Notes: generated by a model from the letters alone, not told the origin. A stretch of DNA of 64,000 bases from Pseudolactococcus plantarum (GCF_002441715.1 NZ_JXJX01000007.1:62001-126000), one strand, 5' to 3'; shown: positions 8,993 through 18,312, numbered from the stretch's first letter. Numbers and translations: made by a program.

Positions 8993-9700
8993 TTATAGAT
9001 TAAAGACTGCATATCTAAAAAATCCTAAATCTTCTGGGCGTACATTATACATAAAATCTGGGTGCCATTGCACACCTAGAAAACGGATGGCAGGATCGTG
9101 AGATTGAACAGCTTCTATAACATGATCACCGATAGACGTAGCGATGACTGATAACTGTGGTGCAATTTTTTTAATACTTTGACGATGAAATGAATTAACG
9201 TGTGCACGTAAACCGTATACCTGATCCAGTGGTGAATGTTTTTTGATCATCACATCATGTGATATTTTGGTACTCGGTAATTTCTGCCAATGATTTGGTG
9301 TATGTTGGTTTAGTGAACCACCTAGGGCAACATTTACGAGTTGCATACCACGACAGACACCTATAATCGGTTTGTTTTGCTTGATTGCTTCGTTGACAAG
9401 GGCAATTTCAAAAGCGTCACGCTCACGATTGTAGTCAACAGATTCAATCGTTTCAACTTCGCCATAAAATTCAGGTGCGACATTTTGCCCACCTGCCAAG
9501 ATGAGTTTGTCAATCATGGATACATAACGCTTGGCATTTGTCGGATCTCCTATGGGGATCATGAGAGGTAAGCCACCAACGAGTTGTACAGCTTTGATGT
9601 AGCCTGAAGGGTTGTATGAAATGGCCATATTACCCATATCAGTACCAGCATCTCGTCTTTCGTTTGCGGCAACACCTATGATAGGTTGTAAATTTGTCAT
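8993..9700 (-). CDS. Class I glutamine amidotransferase-like hydrolase (peptidase C26, gamma-Glu-GABA hydrolase family)
   Basis: A 235-residue protein of the C26 family, which hydrolyses gamma-glutamyl bonds. The nucleophile elbow GVCRGMQLVNVALGG holds the catalytic Cys, and GVQWHPDF holds the His. I start it at ATG 9700 (MTNLQPIIGVAANERR); an upstream start at 9757 would run well into rex. The start is one base after the rex stop and the ribosome site is weak, so translation is probably coupled to rex. The substrate is unknown. The rex-amidotransferase-radC neighbourhood is conserved in streptococci. Confidence 0.83.
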   Translation of the reverse strand: MTNLQPIIGVAANERRDAGTDMGNMAISYNPSGYIKAVQLVGGLPLMIPIGDPTNAKRYVSMIDKLILAGGQNVAPEFYGEVETIESVDYNRERDAFEIALVNEAIKQNKPIIGVCRGMQLVNVALGGSLNQHTPNHWQKLPSTKISHDVMIKKHSPLDQVYGLRAHVNSFHRQSIKKIAPQLSVIATSIGDHVIEAVQSHDPAIRFLGVQWHPDFMYNVRPEDLGFFRYAVFNL

Positions 9701-9701
9701 A

Positions 9702-10361
9702 TTACTGATTTGATGCTTTCTTATCTTGCATAAAGAATAGAAGGGTTTGCAATTCACTAGTCAAATCAACTGATTGTACAGTGATATCATCGCTAACTTC
9801 TAATCGTCTTGGTGTGAAATTTAAGATGCCTTTAATCCCAGCATCTATTAAAATATCGGCAACTTCTTGTGCACGGTCACTTTGAACTGAGATGATTGCC
9901 GTCTCAATATTTGTGTCTGCCAGATTCTTCTTAATATCAGAAATATTATAAACAGGCACACCATCTTCAGTTTTAGTGCCTACAAGAGGATTACCTGCCA
10001 CATCATAAGCTTGTGTGATTCTCATCTTATTTCGATCATGAAAACGATAATGAATCAAAGCACGTCCTAGATTACCTACACCAACAAGTGCAATATTTGT
10101 TTCAGCTGAATCGCCTAATAAATTACTAAAAAAGTTACGTAAAGCAACTGTATCATAGCCATATCCACGTCGCCCCAGTTCACCAAAAAGTGAGAAATCT
10201 CGTCTAACAGTCGCTGAATCAACGCCCAGCTTTTTAGCAATCTCTTGAGAATTTGTGCGGTCTACTTTATCTGCCACAAGTTGCTTAAAAATACGATAGT
10301 ATTGTGGTAATCGTTTCGCTGTAGCCTTCGGTAACTCTTCATTAAATTTTGTTACGACCAT
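9702..10361 (-). CDS. rex: Redox-sensing transcriptional repressor Rex
   Basis: Senses the NADH/NAD+ ratio and represses fermentation and respiration genes. The 219 residues contain an N-terminal winged helix ([20 protein letters not shown]), the Rossmann motif GVGNLGRAL and the conserved FTPRRLEV region. ATG 10361 ([20 protein letters not shown]) is chosen because GGGGGTG sits 11 bases upstream; longer starts at 10382 and 10424 would place this ribosome site inside the gene. Its own promoter carries a Rex-like operator, so it is probably autoregulated. Confidence 0.93.
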   Translation of the reverse strand: MVVTKFNEELPKATAKRLPQYYRIFKQLVADKVDRTNSQEIAKKLGVDSATVRRDFSLFGELGRRGYGYDTVALRNFFSNLLGDSAETNIALVGVGNLGRALIHYRFHDRNKMRITQAYDVAGNPLVGTKTEDGVPVYNISDIKKNLADTNIETAIISVQSDRAQEVADILIDAGIKGILNFTPRRLEVSDDITVQSVDLTSELQTLLFFMQDKKASNQ

Positions 10362-10387
10362 GATCAATGGCACCCCCATAAAGTATT

Positions 10388-10424
10388 TTGTGAATATATT
10401 ACCAAATGTTTGTGAAGTTGTCAA
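10388..10424 (-). promoter_or_regulatory. rex promoter with Rex-like operator
   Basis: On the minus strand TTGACA (10424-10419), a 17-bp spacer and TAATAT (10401-10396) form a near-consensus promoter. TTGTGAATATATTACCAA at 10388-10405 matches the Rex operator TTGTGAA-n4-TTCACAA in 12 of 14 defined positions and covers the -10 and start site. Autoregulation is inferred. Confidence 0.7.
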
Positions 10425-10461
10425 ACAAATTGCTCGGCGGTTAGATAAAAACGGTTATTTA

Positions 10462-10470
10462 TGATAGAAT
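10462..10470 (+). promoter_or_regulatory. Extended -10 of ydiF, leaderless geometry
   Basis: TG-A-TAGAAT ends at 10470, six bases before the ATG at 10477. Transcription is predicted to start at the A of the start codon. No ribosome-binding site is visible. Confidence 0.6.
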
Positions 10471-10476
10471 AAATAT

Positions 10477-12387
10477 ATGATTTTACTACAAGGAAACAAT
10501 ATTGCGCGAACTTTTGGTGCAGATATATTATTTGAAAATATAAATTTTACAATACAAGATAATTCACGTGTATCTCTTGTGGGTCGCAATGGTGCTGGTA
10601 AATCTACGTTATTAAAAATAATAGCAGGTGTAGAGAGTGCGAGTCGCGGTGAGGTATCAAAAACTAAAAATTTGAGCATGTCTTATTTGGCTCAAGAACA
10701 AGCGTTTTCATCTGATCTGAGCATATATGACGAGATGTTAAGTGTGTTTAAAGAGCAGATTGCTCAAGAAAAGGCCTTACGCCAGATGGAAGCTGAGATG
10801 GGTGAGTTATCTGGCGACGCATTAGATAGTTTGATGACGCGTTATGATACAGCAACAGAATCATTTCGACAAAATAAAGGCTTTACTTATGAATCTGATA
10901 TCAAGAATGTGTTAAATGGGTTTAAATTTGACCAATCGTTTTGGACTCGTCAGGTAGCAAGTTTATCAGGTGGTCAGAAGACGAGATTAGCTCTAGCGAA
11001 AATCTTACTTGAAAATCCTCAACTGCTTATCTTGGATGAACCAACCAATCACCTTGATATTGATACTTTACTGTGGTTAGAAAACTACTTGAAAAACTAT
11101 AAGGGTGCGATCTTAATCGTCAGTCATGATCGCTATTTTTTAGATAAAGTCACGACTGAAACCTTAGAATTATCTCGTGGAAAATTAGACAAATATGCAG
11201 GTAACTATAGCCGATATATTGATCTAAAAGCTGAGAAAGTTGCATCTCAAGCCAAACAATACGAGAAACAGCAAAAAGAAATTGCCAGTTTAGAAGACTT
11301 TGTGAATCGCAATCTTGTTCGTGCTTCAACGACAAAACGTGCCCAGTCTAGACGTAAACAACTTGAAAAAATGGACCGACTAGATCAACCAGTGGGACAA
11401 GACAAATCAGCGCATTTTACTTTTTCTCCAGCTATTGTATCTGGAAATGTTGTATTGAGCGTCACTGACGGTGCGATTGGTTATGACAAACAAGTGCTTG
11501 CTAGTCCGATTAATCTTGATGTCCGTAAATATGATGCGATTGCAATTGTAGGGCCTAATGGGATAGGAAAGTCCACGCTAATCAAATCAATCGTTGGTAA
11601 ACATGACTTGATCGATGGGGAGATTAAGCAAGGTAGTAATGTCATGATGGGGTACTATGATCAAGAACAACGAGATTTGACAGCTTCGAATACGGTCATT
11701 GAAGAACTCTGGCAAGCACACACATTAACACCAGAAGTAGAGATTAGAAATCGCCTTGGTGCTTTTCTCTTTTCAGGTGAAGATGTCAAAAAAGTCGTTG
11801 GGATGTTGTCTGGTGGTGAAAAGGCAAGACTGTTATTGGCTAAATTATCGATGGAAAACGATAATTGTCTAGTGTTAGATGAGCCCACTAACCACTTAGA
11901 TATTGATAGCCGAGAAGTATTAGAAAATGCTTTAATCGATTTTGATGGGACACTTTTATTTGTCAGTCATGACCGGTATTTTATTAACCGAGTTGCAGAT
12001 AAAGTATTAGAGATATCTGCTGAAGGTAGTCGCCTTTACTTGGGAGATTATGATTATTATCTTGAAAAAAAAGCTGAAGAAGCTGAACTTGAGATGTTGG
12101 AGGAGAGTACAGCGATTGAAGTTAGCATCCCAACCAAATCGACTAGCTATCAAGAATCTAAATTAGATCAGAAACTTCGTAGAAAACTGAGCAGAGAAGT
12201 GGCTGAATTAGAAAAAAAACTCAGCCAGCTGGATGAGAAAATTCATCAGCTGCATACAGAGATGATAGCGGCATCTGAGGACTTTGAAGCCTTAAATAAG
12301 CTCCAACAGACCTTAGATACTGTGATGCATGATAAAGACATGGCTGAAGAATCATGGCTTGAAAAGTCAGAAGAACTTGGCGATTAA
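10477..12387 (+). CDS. ydiF: ABC-F family ATPase (YdiF-like)
   Basis: A 636-residue soluble protein with two ABC domains and no membrane segments; ABC-F proteins act on the ribosome. Walker A sites are GRNGAGKSTLL (near 36) and GPNGIGKSTLI (near 358); signatures are LSGGQKTRLALAK and LSGGEKARLLLAK; both Walker B motifs end in LDEPTNHLDID. The linker (about residues 245-310) is basic. The C-terminal 90 residues are a predicted coiled coil. Placement divergent from rex matches B. subtilis ydiF. The ATG is preceded by an extended -10 box rather than a Shine-Dalgarno sequence. Confidence 0.88.
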   Translation: MILLQGNNIARTFGADILFENINFTIQDNSRVSLVGRNGAGKSTLLKIIAGVESASRGEVSKTKNLSMSYLAQEQAFSSDLSIYDEMLSVFKEQIAQEKALRQMEAEMGELSGDALDSLMTRYDTATESFRQNKGFTYESDIKNVLNGFKFDQSFWTRQVASLSGGQKTRLALAKILLENPQLLILDEPTNHLDIDTLLWLENYLKNYKGAILIVSHDRYFLDKVTTETLELSRGKLDKYAGNYSRYIDLKAEKVASQAKQYEKQQKEIASLEDFVNRNLVRASTTKRAQSRRKQLEKMDRLDQPVGQDKSAHFTFSPAIVSGNVVLSVTDGAIGYDKQVLASPINLDVRKYDAIAIVGPNGIGKSTLIKSIVGKHDLIDGEIKQGSNVMMGYYDQEQRDLTASNTVIEELWQAHTLTPEVEIRNRLGAFLFSGEDVKKVVGMLSGGEKARLLLAKLSMENDNCLVLDEPTNHLDIDSREVLENALIDFDGTLLFVSHDRYFINRVADKVLEISAEGSRLYLGDYDYYLEKKAEEAELEMLEESTAIEVSIPTKSTSYQESKLDQKLRRKLSREVAELEKKLSQLDEKIHQLHTEMIAASEDFEALNKLQQTLDTVMHDKDMAEESWLEKSEELGD

Positions 12388-12421
12388 GTCATATCTGCTG
12401 GGGTAGTTCTGTTCCAGTTGA

Positions 12422-12471
12422 CTAGCGTTTGCTAGATATCTTGCGCAGTGCGTAAAGGATATCTAGATATA
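12422..12471 (+). other. Alternative stem-loops between ydiF and pyrE
   Basis: CTAGATATC (12432-12440) pairs perfectly with GATATCTAG (12458-12466), and the loop can fold further (TTGCGC with GCGTAA). A competing hairpin, CTAGC-GTTT-GCTAG, shares the left arm. No T-run follows, so this is not a standard terminator. It lies upstream of the pyrE -10 (TG-A-TAAAAT, 12495-12503). Confidence 0.45.
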
Positions 12472-12536
12472 GTCATAAAAATCGTGTTTATTTATGATAA
12501 AATAATATGAGATTAAAATTTGAAAGAGAGAACATT

Positions 12537-13169
12537 ATGCAAAATTTATCACGTGATATTGCCAAGGATTTACTAGATATCAAGGCGGTTTTTTTACAGC
12601 CTAAAGACCCTTTTACATGGGCAAGTGGTATTCAGTCTCCTATTTATACAGATAATAGGATTACGATTTCTTATCCAGAAGTACGCCGTAGAATTGCTGA
12701 AGGATTTGCTGCGCGTATTCGTGCTGAATTTCCAGATGTAGAGGTTATTGCAGGTGCTGCTACCGGAGGCGTCCCTCATGCAGCATGGGTAGCTGAAATC
12801 CTAGATTTACCGATGGTTTATATTCGTGCTAAAGCTAAAGATCATGGTGCTGGTAATCAAATAGAAGGCCGGATTGTTAAAAATCAAAAAATGGTCATCA
12901 TTGAAGATTTGATTTCAACTGGTGGGTCAGTTATTGGTACTGCTGAAGCAGCACGCCGAGAAGGTGCAGATGTTTTAGGTGTTGCAGCAATTTTCACATA
13001 TGAATTACCACGTGGGATTGAGAACTTTGAAAAAGCGAATCTACCTTTGATTACGTTATCAAACTACTCTGATTTGATCGAAATTGCTAAAGTCATTGGT
13101 TATGTTAATGCAGATGAGTTACAATTACTGAAAAAATTTAAAGAAAACCAAGTAACTTGGCAAGATTAA
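12537..13169 (+). CDS. pyrE: Orotate phosphoribosyltransferase
   Basis: Joins orotate to PRPP, giving OMP in pyrimidine synthesis. The PRPP-binding motif [14 protein letters not shown] (near residues 120-133) and [17 protein letters not shown] (catalytic Lys loop) are clear. The protein is 210 residues, the usual size. I use ATG 12537 because GAAAGAGAG precedes it by 7 bases; an in-frame ATG at 12507 lies almost on top of the -10 and adds non-homologous residues. It forms an operon with pyrC 39 bases downstream. No PyrR-type attenuator was recognised in the leader. Confidence 0.95.
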   Translation: MQNLSRDIAKDLLDIKAVFLQPKDPFTWASGIQSPIYTDNRITISYPEVRRRIAEGFAARIRAEFPDVEVIAGAATGGVPHAAWVAEILDLPMVYIRAKAKDHGAGNQIEGRIVKNQKMVIIEDLISTGGSVIGTAEAARREGADVLGVAAIFTYELPRGIENFEKANLPLITLSNYSDLIEIAKVIGYVNADELQLLKKFKENQVTWQD

Positions 13170-13208
13170 GTCAATAATAACGCCTATCCAATATAGAAAG
13201 AGCCTATC

Positions 13209-14474
13209 ATGATACTCATAAAAAATGGACGACTTATAGATCCTAAAACACAATTTGATGCAGTTTGTGATCTTTTAATTGAAGATGACAAGATTATTGA
13301 AATCGGTGAAAATTTATCAGCTGAAGATGCTAAAATCATTGATGCGACTGGTAAAGTGATTGCTCCGGGATTAATTGATGTGCATGTTCATTTTAGAGAG
13401 CCTGGACAGACGCACAAAGAAGATATACATACTGGATCACTCGCTGCTGCAAGAGGTGGATTTACGACAGTTGTGATGATGGCAAATACAAATCCTACTG
13501 TCTCAACTGTTGAAACACTAACAGAAGTTTTAGAGTCTGCAGCACGTGAAGATATTCATATTAAAAGTGTTGCAACGATTACTGATAAGTTTGATGGTCA
13601 AACACTAACAGATTTTGAGTCTCTGCTCAAAGCAGGAGCCGTAGGCTTTTCGGATGATGGGATACCGTTTACAGATGCCTCTAAAGTCCGTGAAGCAATG
13701 CGATTAGCAGTAGCTAATGATACAGTTTTATCTTTACATGAAGAAGATCCCCAGTTGACAGACGTTTTGGGTATCAACGATGGCGCTATAGCGCACAAAT
13801 GTGGTGTAACAGGTGCGCCAACAGTATCTGAGTATAGTATGGTAGCGCGTGATGCAATGTTGGCGTTAGACACTAAAGCGCGTGTGCATTTTCAACATTT
13901 ATCTGCAGGAGAATCTGTGGATGTTGTTAGATTTGCAAAATCACTAGGTGCTAATGTCACTGCAGAAGTCACACCACAGCATTTTTCGATTACTGAAAAT
14001 GCTATCTTGACACACAACACGATGGCTAAATTAAATCCGCCACTGCGACGTGAGTCAGATATTGCAAAATTAATCGTTGGCTTGCAAGATGGTACGATTG
14101 ATGTCATTGCGACAGACCATGCACCACACACACTTGCTGAAAAAGACCAAGCAATCACTAAGGCACCATCAGGTATGACTGGGTTAGAAACATCTCTATC
14201 ACTTGGTCTCACACATCTAGTAGCGCCTGGTCACTTAACATTGATGGCATTACTTGAAAAAATGACTGTTAACCCTGCAAACCTCTATGCGTTTGATGCA
14301 GGCTACATTGCAGTAGGTGGACCAGCTGATTTAGTGATTTTTGATGCAGAAAAATCTGCCGTGGTTAGCAATGATTTCGCTTCAAAAGCTAGTAATTCAC
14401 CATTTGTGGGAGAAACACTACAAGGGATCATTACGCATACGATTTGCGATGGTCAGATTGTTTATCAGGCATAA
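13209..14474 (+). CDS. pyrC: Dihydroorotase
   Basis: Cyclises carbamoyl-aspartate to dihydroorotate. The 421-residue class I protein has the zinc motif [10 protein letters not shown] near residue 58, the HEEDP region, and [11 protein letters not shown] near residue 300. RBS AAAGAG lies 6 bases before the ATG. It follows pyrE on the same strand with a short gap, as in Lactococcus pyrEC. Confidence 0.95.
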   Translation: MILIKNGRLIDPKTQFDAVCDLLIEDDKIIEIGENLSAEDAKIIDATGKVIAPGLIDVHVHFREPGQTHKEDIHTGSLAAARGGFTTVVMMANTNPTVSTVETLTEVLESAAREDIHIKSVATITDKFDGQTLTDFESLLKAGAVGFSDDGIPFTDASKVREAMRLAVANDTVLSLHEEDPQLTDVLGINDGAIAHKCGVTGAPTVSEYSMVARDAMLALDTKARVHFQHLSAGESVDVVRFAKSLGANVTAEVTPQHFSITENAILTHNTMAKLNPPLRRESDIAKLIVGLQDGTIDVIATDHAPHTLAEKDQAITKAPSGMTGLETSLSLGLTHLVAPGHLTLMALLEKMTVNPANLYAFDAGYIAVGGPADLVIFDAEKSAVVSNDFASKASNSPFVGETLQGIITHTICDGQIVYQA

Positions 14475-14536
14475 ACAGATGAGTAACTTTCTCTTTGGGA
14501 GATACGCTAGTAACAAAGTAAAAAGGATATAGTGAA

Positions 14537-15133
14537 ATGAAATGTTTTGATGAGCAGTCTTTTGACGTCTTTGATGTTGAAGGTCTAGATGCTAGAATGG
14601 TAGAAATTCGTGCTAAAATTCAACCTATTTTTTCTGATATTATGACAGAAGTAGCTAAGCGATTAACAGCCTATACCGGTGAAGAGAGCTTTGTACATAT
14701 TGCACAACATAGAAGACGCTCACGGTACGCGCCTGAAAGTACATGGTCGGCGATATCTGATAATAAAAGAGGCTATAAGTCGCAAGCTCATTTGCAGTTG
14801 GGTATCTGGCAAGATTATGTCTTTATGTATTTATCTATCATTGATAATCCAAAGCCTAAACAAACTTATGCGACATATCTGGCAAGTCATCATACATTTC
14901 CTGAGGACTTCATCTACTCTATCGACCATACAAAACCAGACTATTTTTCAGTCACTGAGGGGGTAGACGCTGCGATTGACCGCTTATACAATGTCAAAAA
15001 AGGTGAGTTTGAGGTTGGCCGTGTAATCCCAAGACACTCTAAGATATGGCAGGAAGATCCTACGCAATATATTCTTGAAACATTTGAAACTTTATTTCCA
15101 ATTTATCAACAATTAAATCAATTAACAGACTAA
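14537..15133 (+). CDS. DUF1054 (YktB, UPF0637) family protein
   Basis: A 198-residue protein of unknown function. FDEQSFDVFDVEGLDARM at the N-terminus, FVHIAQHRRRSRYAPESTW and the RGYKSQAHLQLGIW segment match the DUF1054 family found in many Firmicutes. RBS AAAGGATATAG precedes the ATG. It follows pyrC by 62 bases on the same strand and may be cotranscribed; nothing here ties it to pyrimidine synthesis. Confidence 0.82.
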   Translation: MKCFDEQSFDVFDVEGLDARMVEIRAKIQPIFSDIMTEVAKRLTAYTGEESFVHIAQHRRRSRYAPESTWSAISDNKRGYKSQAHLQLGIWQDYVFMYLSIIDNPKPKQTYATYLASHHTFPEDFIYSIDHTKPDYFSVTEGVDAAIDRLYNVKKGEFEVGRVIPRHSKIWQEDPTQYILETFETLFPIYQQLNQLTD

Positions 15134-15154
15134 AAAACTATTTATAGTTTTTTT
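15134..15154 (+). terminator. Terminator after the DUF1054 gene
   Basis: AAAACTA-TTTA-TAGTTTTTTT forms a short stem followed by T residues directly after the stop codon. The AT-rich stem is weak. Confidence 0.5.
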
Positions 15155-15167
15155 ATAGCCAAATTTT

Positions 15168-15190
15168 ATAAGTAACTATAGGTTACTTAT
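15168..15190. repeat. Inverted repeat upstream of the metA MET box
   Basis: ATAAGTAAC and GTTACTTAT are perfect 9-bp arms around TATAG. The right end overlaps the MET box at 15188. It may be a second, diverged binding site or an RNA hairpin. Confidence 0.4.
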
Positions 15191-15204
15191 AGTTTTAAAC
15201 TATG
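15188..15204 (+). promoter_or_regulatory. MET box in front of metA
   Basis: TATAGTTTTAAACTATG matches the streptococcal/lactococcal MET box TATAGTTTNAAACTATA with one mismatch. The metA -10 TATAAT lies at 15221-15226, so the box overlaps the -35 region, as expected for a LysR-type activator (MtaR/MetR). Confidence 0.75.
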
Positions 15205-15253
15205 AATAAAGATGTTAAACTATAATTATGTGATTAACTATAGGAGGTATAGG

Positions 15254-16186
15254 ATGCCAGTAAAAGTGAATAGCCAATTACCAGCTGTTAAACAATTAGA
15301 AGCTGACAACATCTTTGTCATGGATGAAGATAGAGCCAATCAACAAGATATTAGAACACTTAAAATTTTAGTGGTCAATCTTATGCCGCGAAAAATGGTG
15401 ACCGAAAGTCAGATTTTAGCGTTATTATCTAATACGCCACTACAAATAAATGTTGATTTTTTACAAATGACTAGTCATAAATCCAAAAATATCACACAAA
15501 ATCATCTGGATACATTTTATAAACGATTTGATGAAATTGAGACAGAATTCTATGATGGGATGATTGTGACTGGCGCACCAGTTGAGAATTTAGCTTTTGA
15601 AGCAGTTGATTACTGGGATGAGTTAAAAGATCTACTAGATTGGTCTAGGTCTCATGTTTATTCTACACTGCACATCTGTTGGGGGGCACAAGCAGGGTTA
15701 TATGCAAGGTATGGGATACCAAAACATAAGTTGTCACAAAAGCTTTGGGGTGTCTATCAACAAAGCGTAGAGAATCCTAAACACGTCTTGTTTAGAGGGT
15801 TTGATGATGAATTTTTTAGCCCACATTCACGTAGTACAGAGAACTTTAGTGTAGAACTCCCGCAAGATTTCGACATTTTATCAGTTGGCGATAAAACAGG
15901 TTTGTCAATTGCAGCCAAAAAAAATCTACGAGAGGTCTACAGTTTTGGTCATCTAGAGTATGATCGCTTGACACTTGATTTTGAGTACCAAAGAGATAAG
16001 GCTAATGGTGAGAGTGAACAGATACCTGAACATTATTATCCTCATGATGATCCGAGTCAAACGCCCAAGATGAATTGGTCTAGCGCTGCGAGTCTCTTCT
16101 TTTCAAATTGGTTAAATTATGCAGTCTATCAAGATACACCATATGATTTGCGTAAATTAGCAAAATACGAATACTATAATTTGTGA
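15254..16186 (+). CDS. metA: Homoserine O-acetyltransferase (MetA family)
   Basis: Acylates homoserine, the first committed step to methionine. The 310 residues carry nucleophile Cys142 (HICWGAQAG) and the FGHLEYD motif (His233, Glu235). Residue 111 in TGAPVE is Glu; in this family Glu111 goes with acetyl-CoA and Gly111 with succinyl-CoA, so acetyltransferase activity is expected. I start at ATG 15254 behind TAGGAGG; an in-frame start at 15212 would include the -10 box. Controlled by the MET box upstream. Confidence 0.93.
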   Translation: MPVKVNSQLPAVKQLEADNIFVMDEDRANQQDIRTLKILVVNLMPRKMVTESQILALLSNTPLQINVDFLQMTSHKSKNITQNHLDTFYKRFDEIETEFYDGMIVTGAPVENLAFEAVDYWDELKDLLDWSRSHVYSTLHICWGAQAGLYARYGIPKHKLSQKLWGVYQQSVENPKHVLFRGFDDEFFSPHSRSTENFSVELPQDFDILSVGDKTGLSIAAKKNLREVYSFGHLEYDRLTLDFEYQRDKANGESEQIPEHYYPHDDPSQTPKMNWSSAASLFFSNWLNYAVYQDTPYDLRKLAKYEYYNL

Positions 16187-16210
16187 ACACGTTAAACGTG
16201 TTTTTTTTTT
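16186..16210 (+). terminator. Intrinsic terminator of metA
   Basis: AACACG-TTAAA-CGTGTT followed by a run of T residues, overlapping the stop codon region. Confidence 0.85.
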
Positions 16211-16291
16211 ACAAAGAAACCTCAGATAATACTTAAATTCTAATGGTATTGTGAAACAAAAATTTAATTGTAATTAATTTTCAAAAAACTA

Positions 16292-16348
16292 TTGAAATTA
16301 TAATTCATTTTATATATAATAAATTTATACTTAAGAAATATTATTTCA
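16292..16348 (+). promoter_or_regulatory. mupG promoter with two candidate MurR operators
   Basis: TTGAAA (16292-16297), a 17-bp spacer and TATAAT (16315-16320) form a near-consensus promoter. Two similar dyads flank it: TGAAATTATAATTCA at 16293-16307 over the -35, and AGAAATATTATTTCA at 16334-16348 just after the start site. Their centres are 41 bp apart. The RpiR-type regulator encoded at the end of the cluster is the likely ligand; this is inference. Confidence 0.6.
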
Positions 16349-16363
16349 ATTAAGGAGGTCAAT

Positions 16364-17422
16364 ATGTACGGTTTTTCTATTTTTATGAATGCTGATTTAG
16401 ATGATCGAGTCAGATCTTATATTAACACAATGGCAAGTCATGGGTTTGGTGGGATATTTACCTCCATGCACATTCCAGAAGATGATACAAGTCTATATCA
16501 AGCTCGATTAGGTGTTTTGGGAAAACTTGCAAAAGCACATCAGTTAACCTTAATGGTTGATATCTCAGGCGATGCTTTAGAAAAATCTGGTTTTTCATTT
16601 GATCGTCTAGATGACTTAAAATCAGTTGGTGTAACTGGATTGAGAATGGACTATCATATCAGTAATGAGACGATTGCCAAAGTAAGTCAAACGATGACTG
16701 TTAGCTTAAATGCAAGTACAATCACACAGGCAGATATTGATGAATTAAGGCAGTACCATGCTGAGTTTAAAAATCTTGAAGCGTGGCATAATTACTATCC
16801 TAGGCCTGAAACAGGGTTATCACGAGAAATATTTTTAAAAAAGAATCATTTTTTGAAACAAAATGGCTTTACAGTGATGGCTTTTGTACCAGGAGATGAC
16901 CAACTTAGGCAGCCGCTATATGAAACATTGCCTACATTAGAAGATCATCGACAGATGCATCCTCTTGCTGCATTACTTGATATGAAACAACTAAGTGTGG
17001 ATCATATCTATATTGGAGATGGTGGATTAAAACCGTATACGAGTCTACAATGTCAACGTTTTATTCATGATGATACACTCATGTTAAGAGCGATAGCTCA
17101 AACAGATGATTTTCAATATGTTGAAGGTGATCATGAAAATAGACAAGACAGTGCCCGAGATGTGATTAGAAGTGCCTATGCCCGATTTAAAACAATACCA
17201 TCTATATCACCAGAAAATACAGTAGTGAGAAGTGTGGGTGCCATCACAATTGATAATTGTGATTATGGTCGTTATATGGGAGAGATACAACTTGTTAAAC
17301 ATGATCTAGCTGCAGATAAAAAAGTGAATAAAGTCGGTTATGTCATCGATGATGATATCGACTTAATTGCCTATATCGGTGCAGGTCAAAAATTTATAAT
17401 AGAAAAAGAGACGAAAAAATGA
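16364..17422 (+). CDS. mupG: 6-phospho-N-acetylmuramidase (DUF871)
   Basis: Cleaves the MurNAc-6-phosphate-GlcNAc (or related) disaccharide after PTS uptake. The 352 residues match the DUF871/MupG family: a TIM barrel opening with YGFSIFMNADLDD and GFGGIFTSMHIPEDD, the motif GLRMDYHIS, and a C-terminal cyclophilin-like domain near residues 245-350. RBS AAGGAGG lies 5 bases upstream. It is the first gene of the MurNAc operon and overlaps murQ by ATGA. Older annotations call it an outer surface protein. Confidence 0.88.
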   Translation: MYGFSIFMNADLDDRVRSYINTMASHGFGGIFTSMHIPEDDTSLYQARLGVLGKLAKAHQLTLMVDISGDALEKSGFSFDRLDDLKSVGVTGLRMDYHISNETIAKVSQTMTVSLNASTITQADIDELRQYHAEFKNLEAWHNYYPRPETGLSREIFLKKNHFLKQNGFTVMAFVPGDDQLRQPLYETLPTLEDHRQMHPLAALLDMKQLSVDHIYIGDGGLKPYTSLQCQRFIHDDTLMLRAIAQTDDFQYVEGDHENRQDSARDVIRSAYARFKTIPSISPENTVVRSVGAITIDNCDYGRYMGEIQLVKHDLAADKKVNKVGYVIDDDIDLIAYIGAGQKFIIEKETKK

Positions 17423-18312
17423 TAGACTTATCAACATTAACAACAGAACGTAGAAACACTGAAACCTTTAATCTTGATCAAATGAGTGTCCAAGAAGCTT
17501 TAAGTAAAATGAATCAAGAAGACCAAGGAGTTGCTAACGCAGTAAGATTGGCCTTACCAGAAATAGAGGCCGTTACAACAGCAGCGATAACAGCATTTAA
17601 CAAAGGTGGTCGATTGATTTATATGGGCGCAGGGACAAGTGGGCGTTTAGGTGTATTAGATGCTGCTGAATGTGTGCCAACATTTGGCGTGCCTGCTACA
17701 CAAGTCATCGGCTTGATTGCTGGTGGAGATAAAGCCATGACACTAGCTGTTGAAGGCGCAGAAGATAGCTTAACACTTGGTCAGCAAGATTTAGTAGATT
17801 TGGACTTGACTGATAAAGATTTGGTAGTTGGTATTGCGGCAAGTGGTCGGACACCTTATGTGATTGGTGGACTAGATTATGCTAAATCGGTTGGTGCAAC
17901 AACCGCTAGCCTGTCTTGTAATATGACTGCTGAAATTTCAGATCATGCTGACATCGCTATCGAAGTTGACTGTGGCCCAGAATTTTTAACAGGCTCTACT
18001 CGCTTAAAATCTGGTACAGCACAAAAATTGATTTTAAACATGATTTCTACTGTGTCTATGATTGGTATCGGTAAAGTCTATCACAACTTGATGGTTGACG
18101 TGAAACCAACCAATAAAAAATTGGTAGAGCGTAGTAAACGTATTATCATGCAAGCAACTGAGTGCGATTATGAGCTGGCAGCAACAAAATTTGAAGAGGC
18201 GAATCAAGATGTGAAATTAGCGATTGTCATGATTTTGACGAATTGCAATGCTGAAACAGGAAGAGAAAAGTTAGCTAACGCCAATGGCTTTGTTGGCAAA
18301 ACACTAGATTAA
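17419..18312 (+). CDS. murQ: N-acetylmuramic acid 6-phosphate etherase
   Basis: Removes the lactyl ether from MurNAc-6-P, giving GlcNAc-6-P and D-lactate. The 297 residues hold a SIS domain: YMGAGTSGRLGVLDAAECVPTFG near 70 and GIAASGRTPYVIGGLDYAKS near 137. The start overlaps the mupG stop. The position between the muramidase and the transporter fits the recycling pathway. Confidence 0.95.
   Translation: MIDLSTLTTERRNTETFNLDQMSVQEALSKMNQEDQGVANAVRLALPEIEAVTTAAITAFNKGGRLIYMGAGTSGRLGVLDAAECVPTFGVPATQVIGLIAGGDKAMTLAVEGAEDSLTLGQQDLVDLDLTDKDLVVGIAASGRTPYVIGGLDYAKSVGATTASLSCNMTAEISDHADIAIEVDCGPEFLTGSTRLKSGTAQKLILNMISTVSMIGIGKVYHNLMVDVKPTNKKLVERSKRIIMQATECDYELAATKFEEANQDVKLAIVMILTNCNAETGREKLANANGFVGKTLD

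Noticed and set aside
12388-12536. PyrR attenuator before pyrE
   Set aside because: No PyrR-type binding loop and no terminator with a T-run were found in the pyrE leader.
15131-15230. Direct-repeat array or CRISPR-like repeats of the AACTATA type before metA
   Set aside because: The repeats are short, irregularly spaced and overlap MET-box half-sites, terminator arms and the -10; they are better read as regulator sites.
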